A stretch of DNA of 64,000 nucleotides from DATFVA01 sp963764235 (GTDB lineage Bacteria > Bacteroidota > Ignavibacteria > Ignavibacteriales > Ignavibacteriaceae): the NCBI GenBank assembly GCA_963764235.1, contig CAVXRO010000009.1, positions 186,001 through 250,000 of the forward strand, given 5' to 3'. The notes under the pieces are model-generated. The model was given only the letters and a program-made list of their open reading frames with translations. It searched no databases and was not told the origin of the DNA. Position numbers and translations under genes: made by a program. This document shows positions 1 through 7,959 of the stretch, one piece after another. How positions within the stretch are numbered: position 1 is the stretch's first letter; every line of letters begins with the position of its first letter.

Positions 1-1037
1 CTCCTGCTGTAGAAGAAATCAGGACTCCCCCAGTTGAAGCCCCAGTTGCTGTTTGCTCCGCTGTAGCCGAAGTTGAAAATATTCAATCCTTCAATAAAGA
101 ACGGCCGTTTCTCGTCGAAGAATGTTTCAACGTCGCTCAGGTTAATCACCGCAGGATCTATTTCAACCTGGCCGAAATCAGGATTTATTGTTGCATTCAG
201 GGTCAGGTTGGATCCGATACCATATTTCAGGTCGGCACCCAGACCTGCAGAATACTGCGATCCGTCATTAAAAGGATCGTTGGGAGAATGAGCTGTATAG
301 GAAGCCTTACTGGTAACATACGGCAGTATCTCAAGGTTGTTGACCGGTTTTATATCTTTTATTCCGCTAAGATTTGCAAACCTTGAAACGAAACCACTTT
401 CATTCTTGGCGATATATACAAGGTAGTCTCTCTCATGTCTTCTGGCTATGTCGCGTTTGAAATCTATTCCCCATGTCTGAATATCGTTCGAAGCAAACTT
501 AAGCTGGGAAAAAGGGATCTTCATTTCGGCGGTCCACCCCTCCTTATCAATGTGAACCTTGCCTTCCCATACACCGTCCCAGGTATAGTCATCCCATTCA
601 TCATTATAGAGAACTCCGTCTTTCAGAGTTCCCGCGGCAGTAATGCCGAAATAATTTCCTGATCTCTTATCATGATAGGGATCAAGGTAGACAGTGAACT
701 GGTCGGAATTGGCGTCTTCATCCCTTCTTACAAGATTCGCATAAATTGAATCCGGCGATGAATCATACATCCTTGCACCGATATAAATGGCTTCATTATC
801 ATAGGCTATATAGACTTTTGTTTTTTCACTCGGGGACTTGCCTTCATTGGGGTCGAGCTGAGTAAAGCCGGTAACAAAGTCAGTGCTTTTCCATATCGGT
901 TCATCAAAAAGTCCATCGATTTTTACGGCTGCATTGATCTTTACGGCTGTAATTTTATCTTCAGGTTTATTTTCACCGTAATTTAATCGGGTCATCAGAA
1001 CAAATACGAATCCAAACATCAATATCATTCGTTTCAT
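1..1037 (-). CDS. DUF5916 / CBM9-like outer membrane protein, C-terminus cut by window edge
   Basis: The frame is open from an ATG at 1037 down to base 1, so about 345 N-terminal residues are visible and the rest lies outside the window. It begins with a signal peptide (MKRMILMFGFVFVLM), followed by a carbohydrate-binding-family-9-like sandwich with the usual wording KIDGLFDEPIWKSTDFVTGF, YIAYDNEAIYIGARMYD and RRDEDANSDQFTVYLDPYHD. After residue 230 comes the start of a barrel-like part with NPDFGQVEIDPAVINLSDVE and FDEKRPFFIEG, which is characteristic of DUF5916 proteins of Bacteroidota. These are predicted outer membrane proteins of unknown substrate. The start lies 25 bases after the DUF4097 gene, so it may be the last gene of the sigma-factor operon. 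The family call is confident; the function is not known. Confidence 0.85.
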   Translation of the reverse strand, partial: MKRMILMFGFVFVLMTRLNYGENKPEDKITAVKINAAVKIDGLFDEPIWKSTDFVTGFTQLDPNEGKSPSEKTKVYIAYDNEAIYIGARMYDSSPDSIYANLVRRDEDANSDQFTVYLDPYHDKRSGNYFGITAAGTLKDGVLYNDEWDDYTWDGVWEGKVHIDKEGWTAEMKIPFSQLKFASNDIQTWGIDFKRDIARRHERDYLVYIAKNESGFVSRFANLSGIKDIKPVNNLEILPYVTSKASYTAHSPNDPFNDGSQYSAGLGADLKYGIGSNLTLNATINPDFGQVEIDPAVINLSDVETFFDEKRPFFIEGLNIFNFGYSGANSNWGFNWGSPDFFYSR

Positions 1038-1062
1038 AGTACTCAGCCCTTTTATTCAAGAT

Positions 1063-2178
1063 TTATTTCTGTTTCTTGATATAGATTTCACCAGAAGTAG
1101 TTTGTACCTCGATAGTGCTCCCGCCGCCGTTCAATACATACGTAGTTTTTACGGTACTATGACTTTTATCTTCAGTAGTAATCTTAAAGTCTGATGTTAT
1201 AGGACTGGTATTGTCCTCCCCCCAGGTATCCCATCCTCTAACCTTTGCAACTATTGTGGCTTTCGCATTTTCAGGGAGGAAAAGTGTGACACTTCCTGAC
1301 CCCGATTTAATTTCACTGTTAACTTTGGGATCAGGGTTCAATTCAACGTAAATATCACCGCTTCCGGTGTAGCAGTCGACACCCCCCTTTATATTCTTGA
1401 ACGACAGGTTGCCTCCGCCGGTTGTTGCACTTGTTTTTCCGCTGGCTTTACCCACCGACACATTTCCGCCACCGGTTGTTACCTTTGCCGAAGATGAAAC
1501 CGATTGTACAAAAACATTTCCGCCGCCGGTTGTAACAGTAAATACGCCGCCTACATCGCCTGAACTCACATTACCGCCGCCGGTTCTCACTTTAAGATCT
1601 TTCTTTACGCTATTGACCTGAACGTTGCCGCCGCCGGTATTAAGGATTGCGGTTCCTGTGATTGTCCCGATCCGGAGATCCCCGCCGCCGCTGTTTATTT
1701 CTGCGTCTCCGTCAATCTTCCCGGTGCTTATCTGGCCTCCTGCAGTATTTAAATCTGCATTACCATTAATATTTTTTGCTTCAATATCTCCGCCGGCAGT
1801 AGTACATCCAACTTTCCCGGTGATGTCACCTGTTATTTTTATTTCTCCCCCGCTGGTATTCAAATCAAGATTAATCGAGGAAGGAGCAGTAATTACAAGG
1901 TTCTCACCTGAATAGTCTCCGGAGGTTATAGTCAGAGTGTTTCCGTTCTGAACCAATCTGAATGACGGCAGCTCCGCATCCTCATCCTGTTCATATTTAA
2001 CAGATACCTGGTTCTTATCCCAGGTATCCAACTGAATATCACCATAATCAATATTGACCTCTATCCTGCCATTTTTACCAAGGTTGAAGGTTTTTTCATT
2101 TTGCTGTGCCTGGGCTGTAAGTATTCCCGCCAGTATGAATAATATTATTATAAGTAATTTTTTTCTATATGTTTTCAT
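1063..2178 (-). CDS. DUF4097-type repeat surface protein
   Basis: This 371-residue protein has a signal peptide (cleavage near TAQAQQ, residue 25) and then about eleven short repeats ending in GGGN or a variant (NTSGGEI, TTAGGDI, NTGGGNV, TTGGGNV, YTGSGDI, KSGSGSV). The pattern is that of the DUF4097 putative adhesin family, expected to fold as a right-handed beta-helix on the cell surface or in the periplasm. Its start is one base after the stop of the anti-sigma factor gene, so the two are almost certainly co-transcribed. DUF4097 proteins commonly accompany ECF sigma/anti-sigma pairs. Whether it is a target, a sensor or a structural envelope protein cannot be told from sequence. Confidence 0.85.
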   Translation of the reverse strand: MKTYRKKLLIIILFILAGILTAQAQQNEKTFNLGKNGRIEVNIDYGDIQLDTWDKNQVSVKYEQDEDAELPSFRLVQNGNTLTITSGDYSGENLVITAPSSINLDLNTSGGEIKITGDITGKVGCTTAGGDIEAKNINGNADLNTAGGQISTGKIDGDAEINSGGGDLRIGTITGTAILNTGGGNVQVNSVKKDLKVRTGGGNVSSGDVGGVFTVTTGGGNVFVQSVSSSAKVTTGGGNVSVGKASGKTSATTGGGNLSFKNIKGGVDCYTGSGDIYVELNPDPKVNSEIKSGSGSVTLFLPENAKATIVAKVRGWDTWGEDNTSPITSDFKITTEDKSHSTVKTTYVLNGGGSTIEVQTTSGEIYIKKQK

Positions 2179-2179
2179 T

Positions 2180-3148
2180 TTATTTATACTCCTTCAGTAC
2201 TGTTTTCGCCTGGTAGCGAATATAGTTATTGTCATCCTGCTGCACCTTCTGCCTGAAGACAGATAGGTCTTGATTATTAAATGTACTCCCTTTTTTATTT
2301 GCCTGCACCAGTGCATTCATTGCATCGATCCGCATTCCGGACGACGAATCATTCTGCAGTACGTAAAGCATTGCACTTTTTATTTCATCATCGAAGCTTA
2401 ACTTTTTGAGAAGCTTCATTGCCTCAAGTCGTACTCCCTGGTTATTGTCAAATTTAACGACGGAAAGAAGCGCCTGCATTATCTCAGGATCAGGTTGTTG
2501 CGGTTGACCGCCGGAATTTATCAGGTTGATGGTATTCAGCCTGGTTCCCGGATTATCGCCATTAAGCATCGAATAAGTCAAAATATTCTGCACCTGCGGA
2601 TCACTGATCTTTCCTTTCATATGCATCGGTTTTATCGCGTCGAAAGTAAAATCAATCGTACCATCATCAGAATTTTTACTGATAAACCTCACATCACTTA
2701 TCCTTGTATCTCCGGAAAGCATTATCTGCTCATTCTGATCACCTGGATTCGGGTTTTCCATTGTATAATGAATTGTTCCTGCCGTGTTAAAGATGAAATA
2801 ACCTGCTATCATCCCGATTACGAGGAACGAAAAAGCTGCAGCGGCAAGCTGGGGAGTAAGTAAGAAAGATGATGCGAACTTCCCTGTTATATATTCCCAC
2901 AGCCCTGTTTTCTGCCTTTCTATTCTTAGTTTTGACCTGAGTTCGCTCCTGGCTTCGCTCAGTAATTTTGTATCGGGATCGGGCAGTTCGTTCTGCAGAA
3001 GCGATTCCTTTAACAGCTTTGCGGAGTAAAATTCTGTCCGGCAGAGACCGCAGTTTTTCAAGTGCTCCTCAAGCTCTATTTTTTCGCGACTGTTTATTTC
3101 TCCGAAGAAATATTCATCTATAAGATCTTTATGTTTTTTATGTTCCAT
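2180..3148 (-). CDS. membrane anti-sigma factor with zinc finger and HEAT-like repeats
   Basis: The 322-residue protein starts with a zf-HC2 anti-sigma zinc finger whose ligands are visible as H29, C33 and C36 (HLKNCGLC). A single membrane segment lies at about residues 100-121 (LAAAAFSFLVIGMIAGYFIF). The C-terminal part, expected outside the inner membrane, carries HEAT-like repeats from about residue 220 (MQALLSVVKFDNNQGVRLEA, AMLYVLQNDSSSGMRIDAM, YIRYQAKTVLKEY). It lies 12 bases after the sigma factor gene and should bind and hold that sigma factor at the membrane. The HEAT repeats as the external part are less usual and might sense damaged or misfolded envelope protein; that is inference. 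Confidence 0.87.
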   Translation of the reverse strand: MEHKKHKDLIDEYFFGEINSREKIELEEHLKNCGLCRTEFYSAKLLKESLLQNELPDPDTKLLSEARSELRSKLRIERQKTGLWEYITGKFASSFLLTPQLAAAAFSFLVIGMIAGYFIFNTAGTIHYTMENPNPGDQNEQIMLSGDTRISDVRFISKNSDDGTIDFTFDAIKPMHMKGKISDPQVQNILTYSMLNGDNPGTRLNTINLINSGGQPQQPDPEIMQALLSVVKFDNNQGVRLEAMKLLKKLSFDDEIKSAMLYVLQNDSSSGMRIDAMNALVQANKKGSTFNNQDLSVFRQKVQQDDNNYIRYQAKTVLKEYK

Positions 3149-3160
3149 AACTTTCTCCCG

Positions 3161-3736
3161 TTAAGCGTAATACAGATCTGCCAGCTGCGTCCTCATTTTT
3201 CTGACTGCATCAAAGAGGTATTTCTTAATAGTACCTTCACCGCAGCGGAGCATTTCCGCTATTTCCTTAAGCTTGTAACCTTCATAATGTTTAAGAATAA
3301 AAATCATTTTTTGTCTCGGCGATAATGTTTCCAGTGCCTTGCTTATATGCTCGGAAATCTCCATACTCGTTACCACCCTGTCCGGAACAGGCTGCCTGTC
3401 TTCTATTTCAATAACGCTGCTCATATTCTCTTCTTCATTATGCGGATCTATAGAAACAAATTCTCTTCTGCTGCTTCTGGTTTTGTGTGTAAGGCAAACA
3501 TTAACGACTATCCTGTAAAGCCAGGTCGAGAACTCACTGTTGAACTGAAACTTCTTCAACCCTTTATATACCCGGAGAAACACATCCTGGTAAATATCTT
3601 TTGCATCATCTTCATTTTTCACATATTTCATTGCAAGCGACAGCACTTTTTTGTCGTAGTTATATATAAGCTCTTCAAAAGCCGGGACATTTCCATTTTG
3701 TGCTCTTATTATTAGTTCTGTTTCCTGCTGTGTCAT
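3161..3736 (-). CDS. ECF-family RNA polymerase sigma factor
   Basis: The 191-residue protein has the two domains of an extracytoplasmic-function sigma factor. Region 2 reads AFEELIYNYDKKVLSLAMKY followed by DAKDIYQDVFLRVYKGL and FSTWLYRIVVNVCL (about residues 20-80). Region 4 reads LSPRQKMIFILKHYEGYKL and KEIAEMLRCGEGTIKKYLF (about 138-182), the helix-turn-helix that reads the -35 element. It is the first gene of the operon with the anti-sigma factor and DUF4097 protein directly downstream. It probably directs transcription of its own operon in response to an envelope signal. Confidence 0.93.
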   Translation of the reverse strand: MTQQETELIIRAQNGNVPAFEELIYNYDKKVLSLAMKYVKNEDDAKDIYQDVFLRVYKGLKKFQFNSEFSTWLYRIVVNVCLTHKTRSSRREFVSIDPHNEEENMSSVIEIEDRQPVPDRVVTSMEISEHISKALETLSPRQKMIFILKHYEGYKLKEIAEMLRCGEGTIKKYLFDAVRKMRTQLADLYYA

Positions 3737-3797
3737 TTATTTATCCGTATCTGTTTCATTAGACTATTGCTTTCCGAAAAGGTTGGTGTACTACGCA

Positions 3798-3805
3798 CAA
3801 AATTA
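3798..3805 (-). promoter_or_regulatory. possible Bacteroidota-type -7 box for the sigma-factor operon
   Basis: On the minus strand TAATTTTG matches the Bacteroidota -7 consensus TAnnTTTG. It lies about 62 bases upstream of the sigma factor start. I see no clear TTG at the -33 position, and the operon may instead use its own ECF promoter, so this is tentative. Confidence 0.3.
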
Positions 3806-4033
3806 CCTAATTATAAGAGGAAAGGGGAAATTCATTTGATGGACGTAAATTATAAATGATAGCCGGGAGAGGATTTTCTAATTAAGATTTTAGATTGAAG
3901 ATTTCGATCCAAGACGGTAAGATATCTCCCTCCGGTCGGGAAGACAGGTAGGAGATCAGTTTTTATTGGAGGGAGTGAATTATTGTAGAAATAATCAACA
4001 ATGATGACAAAATGGCAGACTTCAATTAAAAAT

Positions 4034-4073
4034 AATTGTCAAGAGATTCCGAAATAAATTCGGAATGACAATT
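4034..4073. repeat. two-part inverted repeat (hairpin)
   Basis: ATTCCGAA (4046-4053) pairs perfectly with TTCGGAAT (4059-4066) across a 5-base loop. Outside it AATTGTC (4034-4040) pairs with GACAATT (4067-4073), with five unpaired bases (4041-4045) on the left side. It lies about 30 bases beyond the stop of the minus-strand amylase gene. It could act as an RNA processing or termination structure, or be one copy of a dispersed palindromic repeat; no long T run follows. Confidence 0.6.
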
Positions 4074-4103
4074 CCCGGGTGCCTCTTTTAAAGGACACGA
4101 AAA

Positions 4104-5930
4104 TCAGGGATATATTTTGTAAATCAGAAATTTCCGGGGAAAAATATTAACATGAAGCTTTGCGTTTTGTGTTGCGTCAGCCGAAACGGACCCTTCTTCG
4201 CCCGTCATTAGTTCTGTATAAGAGGCCTTCGGATATTCTAACGGGACGTCGAACTCATCGGTTGCTTTACCCATATTAAACGCAATTACAAATTCTTCAT
4301 CAGTCGATTTTCTGATGAATGCAAAAGAAGACTTTTTATCATTGGAATAGAGAAACATAAGGCCGCCTTTCCTAAGAGCTTCACCGGAATTGTGGATTGC
4401 AATTATCTTCTTATAAAAACCCAGCAGATCCTTATTAACATCAACCTTGTAGCTGCCGTATCCTTTTTTAAATCCTGATGCAGGAGTTATTACTTCATCG
4501 TCGTATTTCAGGTCAGCCCAGACCATCGGCTTCCTGTCGTGCGGATCATCTGCTCCCCACATACCGGTTTCATCCCCGTAGTAAATCATCGGCGCCCCCC
4601 GGTATGTCATCTGGAAGGCTGCAATCAACTTCTGCTTCTCATATTCTTCAGGTGATGGTTTGCCGGGATTATATTCCGGATTTCTCTCATTCGCATCATG
4701 GTCATACTCCCTATCTGGATTCTTTATCATCGAAGAGAGTCTTTCTGTATCGTGACTATCAACCAGGTTTTGTAAAACGTACAGATTTTTCTCAGGGTAG
4801 TTTTTATCTATCTCCTTTAACAGTTCAATGAACTGCGAGGCAGTGATTTTAGTTTTCTCAGCCACAAAAAACTTGTTTACGGCAAAGGCAAAATTGTAAT
4901 TCATAAGGGCATCAAAAGGACCATGCCCGGAAATAAAATCAGGAGATAACTCCCAAAGCTCGCCGATAGTTATCGCCTCAGGATTTATCGATTTTACCAG
5001 CTTACCCCAGTCCTTCCAGAATCCTAGCGGGACGTCTTTTGCAACATCAAGTCTCCATCCATCTATTCCGTCAGAGGGATCTCCGTCATTATTCGGATCC
5101 ATCCACCTTGCTGTTGAATGAAAAATGTACTGCTTTGGACCCGCCGCAAGGTCGCTGTCATTCCTGCTGAACTGGGGAAGTGATCTTGCATTCCACCAGC
5201 CCTGGTAATCAAACTCATTCTTTTCTGTAGAGGGATTATCGAATGATTTTATCTGGTACCAATCCTTATATTTAGACTCCTTCCCATTCCTCACGATATC
5301 CTGAAAAGCCCAGAACTGAATCCCGGTATGATTAAAAACTCCGTCGATGATGATTCTCATATCCCTTTTATGCACCTCGGAAATCAACTTCAGAAAAAGT
5401 TTGTCTGCTGCTGTCCACTTCCAGGTACGTGGATCATCGGGTACCTCTGAAGCTATTATCTGACCGTCGCCTTCGGGATCGGGGCCGAAGTTCACATCGA
5501 TATGATGATATGTTGATCCGTCATATTTATGCATTGAAACAGCTTCAAAAATGGGATTGAGATATATACCTTTAATACCAAGTTCCATCAGGTAATCGAG
5601 ACGGTCTATTACTCCCTGTAAATCCCCGCCGTATCTCCTCGAAAAAATATGCCTGCCCAACCTGGCAGTAGAGTCGGTCCCACTTACCGAGTCTGTCTCA
5701 AACCAGCTGCTGGTCCAGGGAGTTACTCCCCAGTTTTCTGGAACGAACCTGCTGTTTATAAAAACTTTCGAGGCTTCCGGATCATTTGTCGTATCCCCGT
5801 TGGCAAACCGTTCAGGAAATATCTGGTACCAGACAATTCCTTCTGCCCACTCCGGAAATTTTTGCTGCGCTGTAGAGGTAACGTGCATAAATATTTGAAA
5901 TAAGATTAGAAATGCGATTAATTTTTTCAT
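4104..5930 (-). CDS. secreted/periplasmic GH13 alpha-amylase family enzyme (cyclomaltodextrinase/neopullulanase-like)
   Basis: The 608-residue protein has a signal peptide (MKKLIAFLILFQIFMHVTST) and a complete GH13 barrel. All four conserved regions are visible: DGVFNH (D196-H201), GWRLDVA with the nucleophile D295, TIGELWE with the acid/base E324, and VDSHDTER with D394. The opening VWYQIFPERFANGD is typical of the neopullulanase/cyclomaltodextrinase group, though the usual N-terminal beta domain is absent. It should hydrolyse alpha-1,4-glucans or cyclodextrins outside the cytoplasm. Its start overlaps the stop of the RmlD-like gene by four bases (ATGA), so the two are translationally coupled. 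The exact substrate is uncertain. Confidence 0.92.
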   Translation of the reverse strand: MKKLIAFLILFQIFMHVTSTAQQKFPEWAEGIVWYQIFPERFANGDTTNDPEASKVFINSRFVPENWGVTPWTSSWFETDSVSGTDSTARLGRHIFSRRYGGDLQGVIDRLDYLMELGIKGIYLNPIFEAVSMHKYDGSTYHHIDVNFGPDPEGDGQIIASEVPDDPRTWKWTAADKLFLKLISEVHKRDMRIIIDGVFNHTGIQFWAFQDIVRNGKESKYKDWYQIKSFDNPSTEKNEFDYQGWWNARSLPQFSRNDSDLAAGPKQYIFHSTARWMDPNNDGDPSDGIDGWRLDVAKDVPLGFWKDWGKLVKSINPEAITIGELWELSPDFISGHGPFDALMNYNFAFAVNKFFVAEKTKITASQFIELLKEIDKNYPEKNLYVLQNLVDSHDTERLSSMIKNPDREYDHDANERNPEYNPGKPSPEEYEKQKLIAAFQMTYRGAPMIYYGDETGMWGADDPHDRKPMVWADLKYDDEVITPASGFKKGYGSYKVDVNKDLLGFYKKIIAIHNSGEALRKGGLMFLYSNDKKSSFAFIRKSTDEEFVIAFNMGKATDEFDVPLEYPKASYTELMTGEEGSVSADATQNAKLHVNIFPRKFLIYKIYP

Positions 5931-6844
5931 AAGGCAAGTTCTTTTTTCATTATTGCCAGCGATTCATCAATTGAATGAGGCTTGTAACCAAGCTCTGTTT
6001 GTGCTTTTAGTATTAAAAGTCCCGACTTCAAAGGCCGTTGTGCTGCCTGGTTTAGTTCGGAAGTAGTTATGGGTGTTATCAGGCCTTTATCAAGCTGAAA
6101 GAAGTCAGCAATCTTCATCGTAAAATCATAACGGCTCAGGAATTCTTTGCCTCCGATATTATAAACCCCGAATTTCTTATACTCTATCACCTTGCTTATC
6201 GCCTGTATAAGGTCATCTATAAAAGTTGGATTATTTATCTGGTCGGTTACGATCCTAATGTGTTTGCCATTTCTTACTGAATTAACAACCCAGCGTACAA
6301 AATCGGGACGGCTGTTATGGGCGATGCCGTATAAAACATTGGTCCTTAATATTGTATAATATGTCCCGCTCAGTCTCAGAACATTTTCACTCGCGAGTTT
6401 GGTCCTTGCATAATACCCCAGCGGACCCGGCTTATCTTTTTCCGAATATGGTCCTTTTGTTCCGTTAAATATATAATCGGTTGAAATATGAATAATATGC
6501 GAATCAATCACCCTTGAGACTTCCGCGATATATTCAACGCCCTTAACATTTGTTTTCCACGCGAGTTCGCGTTCACTTTCACTGAGATCCACATTAGTAT
6601 ATGCCGCAGCATTTATTATCACATCGGGATAAAAATCATAAACAAGATCCTTTACTTCCTCCCGTTTTGTCATATCGATCTGTCTGTATTCTTCTCCTTC
6701 AAATACCGGTTCTTCCTCTACAGAACAGGAAAGCAGTTGTATTCCCTGCTGCCTGCTGAAAAATTCGACAAGCCGCTGACCGAGCATACCGTTTGCTCCG
6801 AATAGAAGTATTCGTTTCTTAATTATATCGTGAGAAAACATCAT
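5927..6844 (-). CDS. dTDP-4-dehydrorhamnose reductase-like SDR protein (RmlD family)
   Basis: The 305-residue protein is an extended short-chain dehydrogenase. The NAD(P)-binding loop GANGMLG is at residues 16-22, followed by the family signatures AAYTNVD, STDYIFNG and the catalytic YYARTK. The family reduces dTDP-4-keto-rhamnose to dTDP-rhamnose for cell-surface polysaccharide. No rmlA, rmlB or rmlC is nearby; the neighbours are a PfkB kinase (26-base overlap upstream) and a secreted amylase, so a different keto-sugar substrate is possible. The fold is certain and the substrate less so. Confidence 0.82.
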   Translation of the reverse strand: MMFSHDIIKKRILLFGANGMLGQRLVEFFSRQQGIQLLSCSVEEEPVFEGEEYRQIDMTKREEVKDLVYDFYPDVIINAAAYTNVDLSESERELAWKTNVKGVEYIAEVSRVIDSHIIHISTDYIFNGTKGPYSEKDKPGPLGYYARTKLASENVLRLSGTYYTILRTNVLYGIAHNSRPDFVRWVVNSVRNGKHIRIVTDQINNPTFIDDLIQAISKVIEYKKFGVYNIGGKEFLSRYDFTMKIADFFQLDKGLITPITTSELNQAAQRPLKSGLLILKAQTELGYKPHSIDESLAIMKKELAL

Positions 6845-7703
6845 CCTTCAATCTATTAAAATCATCCAAATTACTGTATGAAGCTGCATAACCCGAAGCG
6901 GTTACCGCATACTTTAATGCCGATTCAACCGACCTGTTTTTAATATAAGTATAAAAAAAGACTGCCCCAAAAACGTCTCCGAGTCCTACCTGGTTTCTAA
7001 CCCCGGTGTTGAGCGCACGCATTTCCTTACTAAAAATTTTCCCATCTTTAATGCTGTAACACACAGCGCCTTTTTCTCCCCGCGTTTCCAGAAGGTATCT
7101 CACATTTGTTCCGAGAATGTGCTTAATGATTTCTTCTTTATAGTCTGAATCCGTAATTGTAAACAGCTCTCTTGTGTTGACCTGAAGAATATCGATATTC
7201 TGAAGCCATTTATCAAAACCCGGGATCAGTCTGAATTCCCTTTCCATTTTCTCATTAAGTCCCCGTGAAAATGTATGAACATCAAAATAAACCGGTCTTT
7301 TGTAAATATTCCTTATTTCCTGAAGCTGTTCAAGCGAAATATCGAAGCCTGTTATCATATTTATCAGTATCCCGTCAAACATATTTAAACCGGTTGTATT
7401 TATATTCAGCCTCCCGGTGATATTTTCATATATCTCCTCGCGCTCTCTCTTGTCGTAAATGTTTAGTCTTACTTTAGGGATAATATCCGTGTAATTAAGA
7501 AAAGTTCCATTAACTTTATTATAAAGATCACTAAAAAGTTCGTCGTTCTTTTTATAAGCAGTGCAGAGATAAATTTCATCATCAGTATCCTTGATACTCT
7601 GCAGTGCATTGACAGAATAATAAATACCACCTGGTTTTATTTCGTATCCGCCGTTATAATGGATATGATCTTCAACCGACTGTCCAATTAAAAGCAATTT
7701 CAT
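6819..7703 (-). CDS. PfkB/ribokinase-family sugar kinase
   Basis: The 294-residue protein has the ribokinase fold. The ATP/anion-hole motif near the C-terminus reads GLGDVFGAVF, with the catalytic Asp kept but the second residue Leu rather than the usual Ala. The middle segment VNTRELFTIT and LLETRGEKGAVCYS are also family-like. It should phosphorylate a sugar or a nucleoside in the cytoplasm. It is the first gene of an apparent three-gene operon with the RmlD-like reductase and the GH13 enzyme. The sequence does not tell the substrate. Confidence 0.82.
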   Translation of the reverse strand: MKLLLIGQSVEDHIHYNGGYEIKPGGIYYSVNALQSIKDTDDEIYLCTAYKKNDELFSDLYNKVNGTFLNYTDIIPKVRLNIYDKREREEIYENITGRLNINTTGLNMFDGILINMITGFDISLEQLQEIRNIYKRPVYFDVHTFSRGLNEKMEREFRLIPGFDKWLQNIDILQVNTRELFTITDSDYKEEIIKHILGTNVRYLLETRGEKGAVCYSIKDGKIFSKEMRALNTGVRNQVGLGDVFGAVFFYTYIKNRSVESALKYAVTASGYAASYSNLDDFNRLKDDVFSRYN

Positions 7704-7894
7704 ATCAAAAAAATATTTTTAATTATACTTTGCTAAAATCCCTAATTTTTTTGTTACGAAAAAGCTCAAAGCTTCTGCTCAGGTATATTATTTTTACCGC
7801 CTGCCCGGAAAACCTGACTGTTGGTACTCTCACTATTGGATGAGAATCAGGACAAACCCCGTTTAATGGAATTCAATCTTCCTGAAATTTGTTA

Positions 7895-7902
7895 TATATT
7901 TG
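7895..7902 (+). promoter_or_regulatory. probable -7 promoter box upstream of bshA
   Basis: TATATTTG matches the Bacteroidota -7 consensus TAnnTTTG exactly and lies 57 bases before the bshA start. No TTG is visible at the expected -33 position. Confidence 0.4.
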
Positions 7903-7959
7903 CCTGATAAATTGAGCTAAAATTCGGTATACAAATCAAATACAGAGATTGATAAAAGC

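Larger units (their letters stand above)
3737..4103. other. intergenic region with palindromic sequences, no gene
   Basis: No plausible coding frame. The sigma-operon side holds a possible -7 box. Around 3925-3955 there is an imperfect palindrome rich in CTCC/GGAG. At 4034-4073 there is a long hairpin (listed separately) just after the end of the amylase gene. Confidence 0.6.

Noticed and set aside
1397..1915. Plus-strand open frames rich in PPPV repeats
   Set aside because: They are the complement of the GGGN repeats of the DUF4097 gene; repeat codons keep the opposite frame open. No ribosome site or homology.
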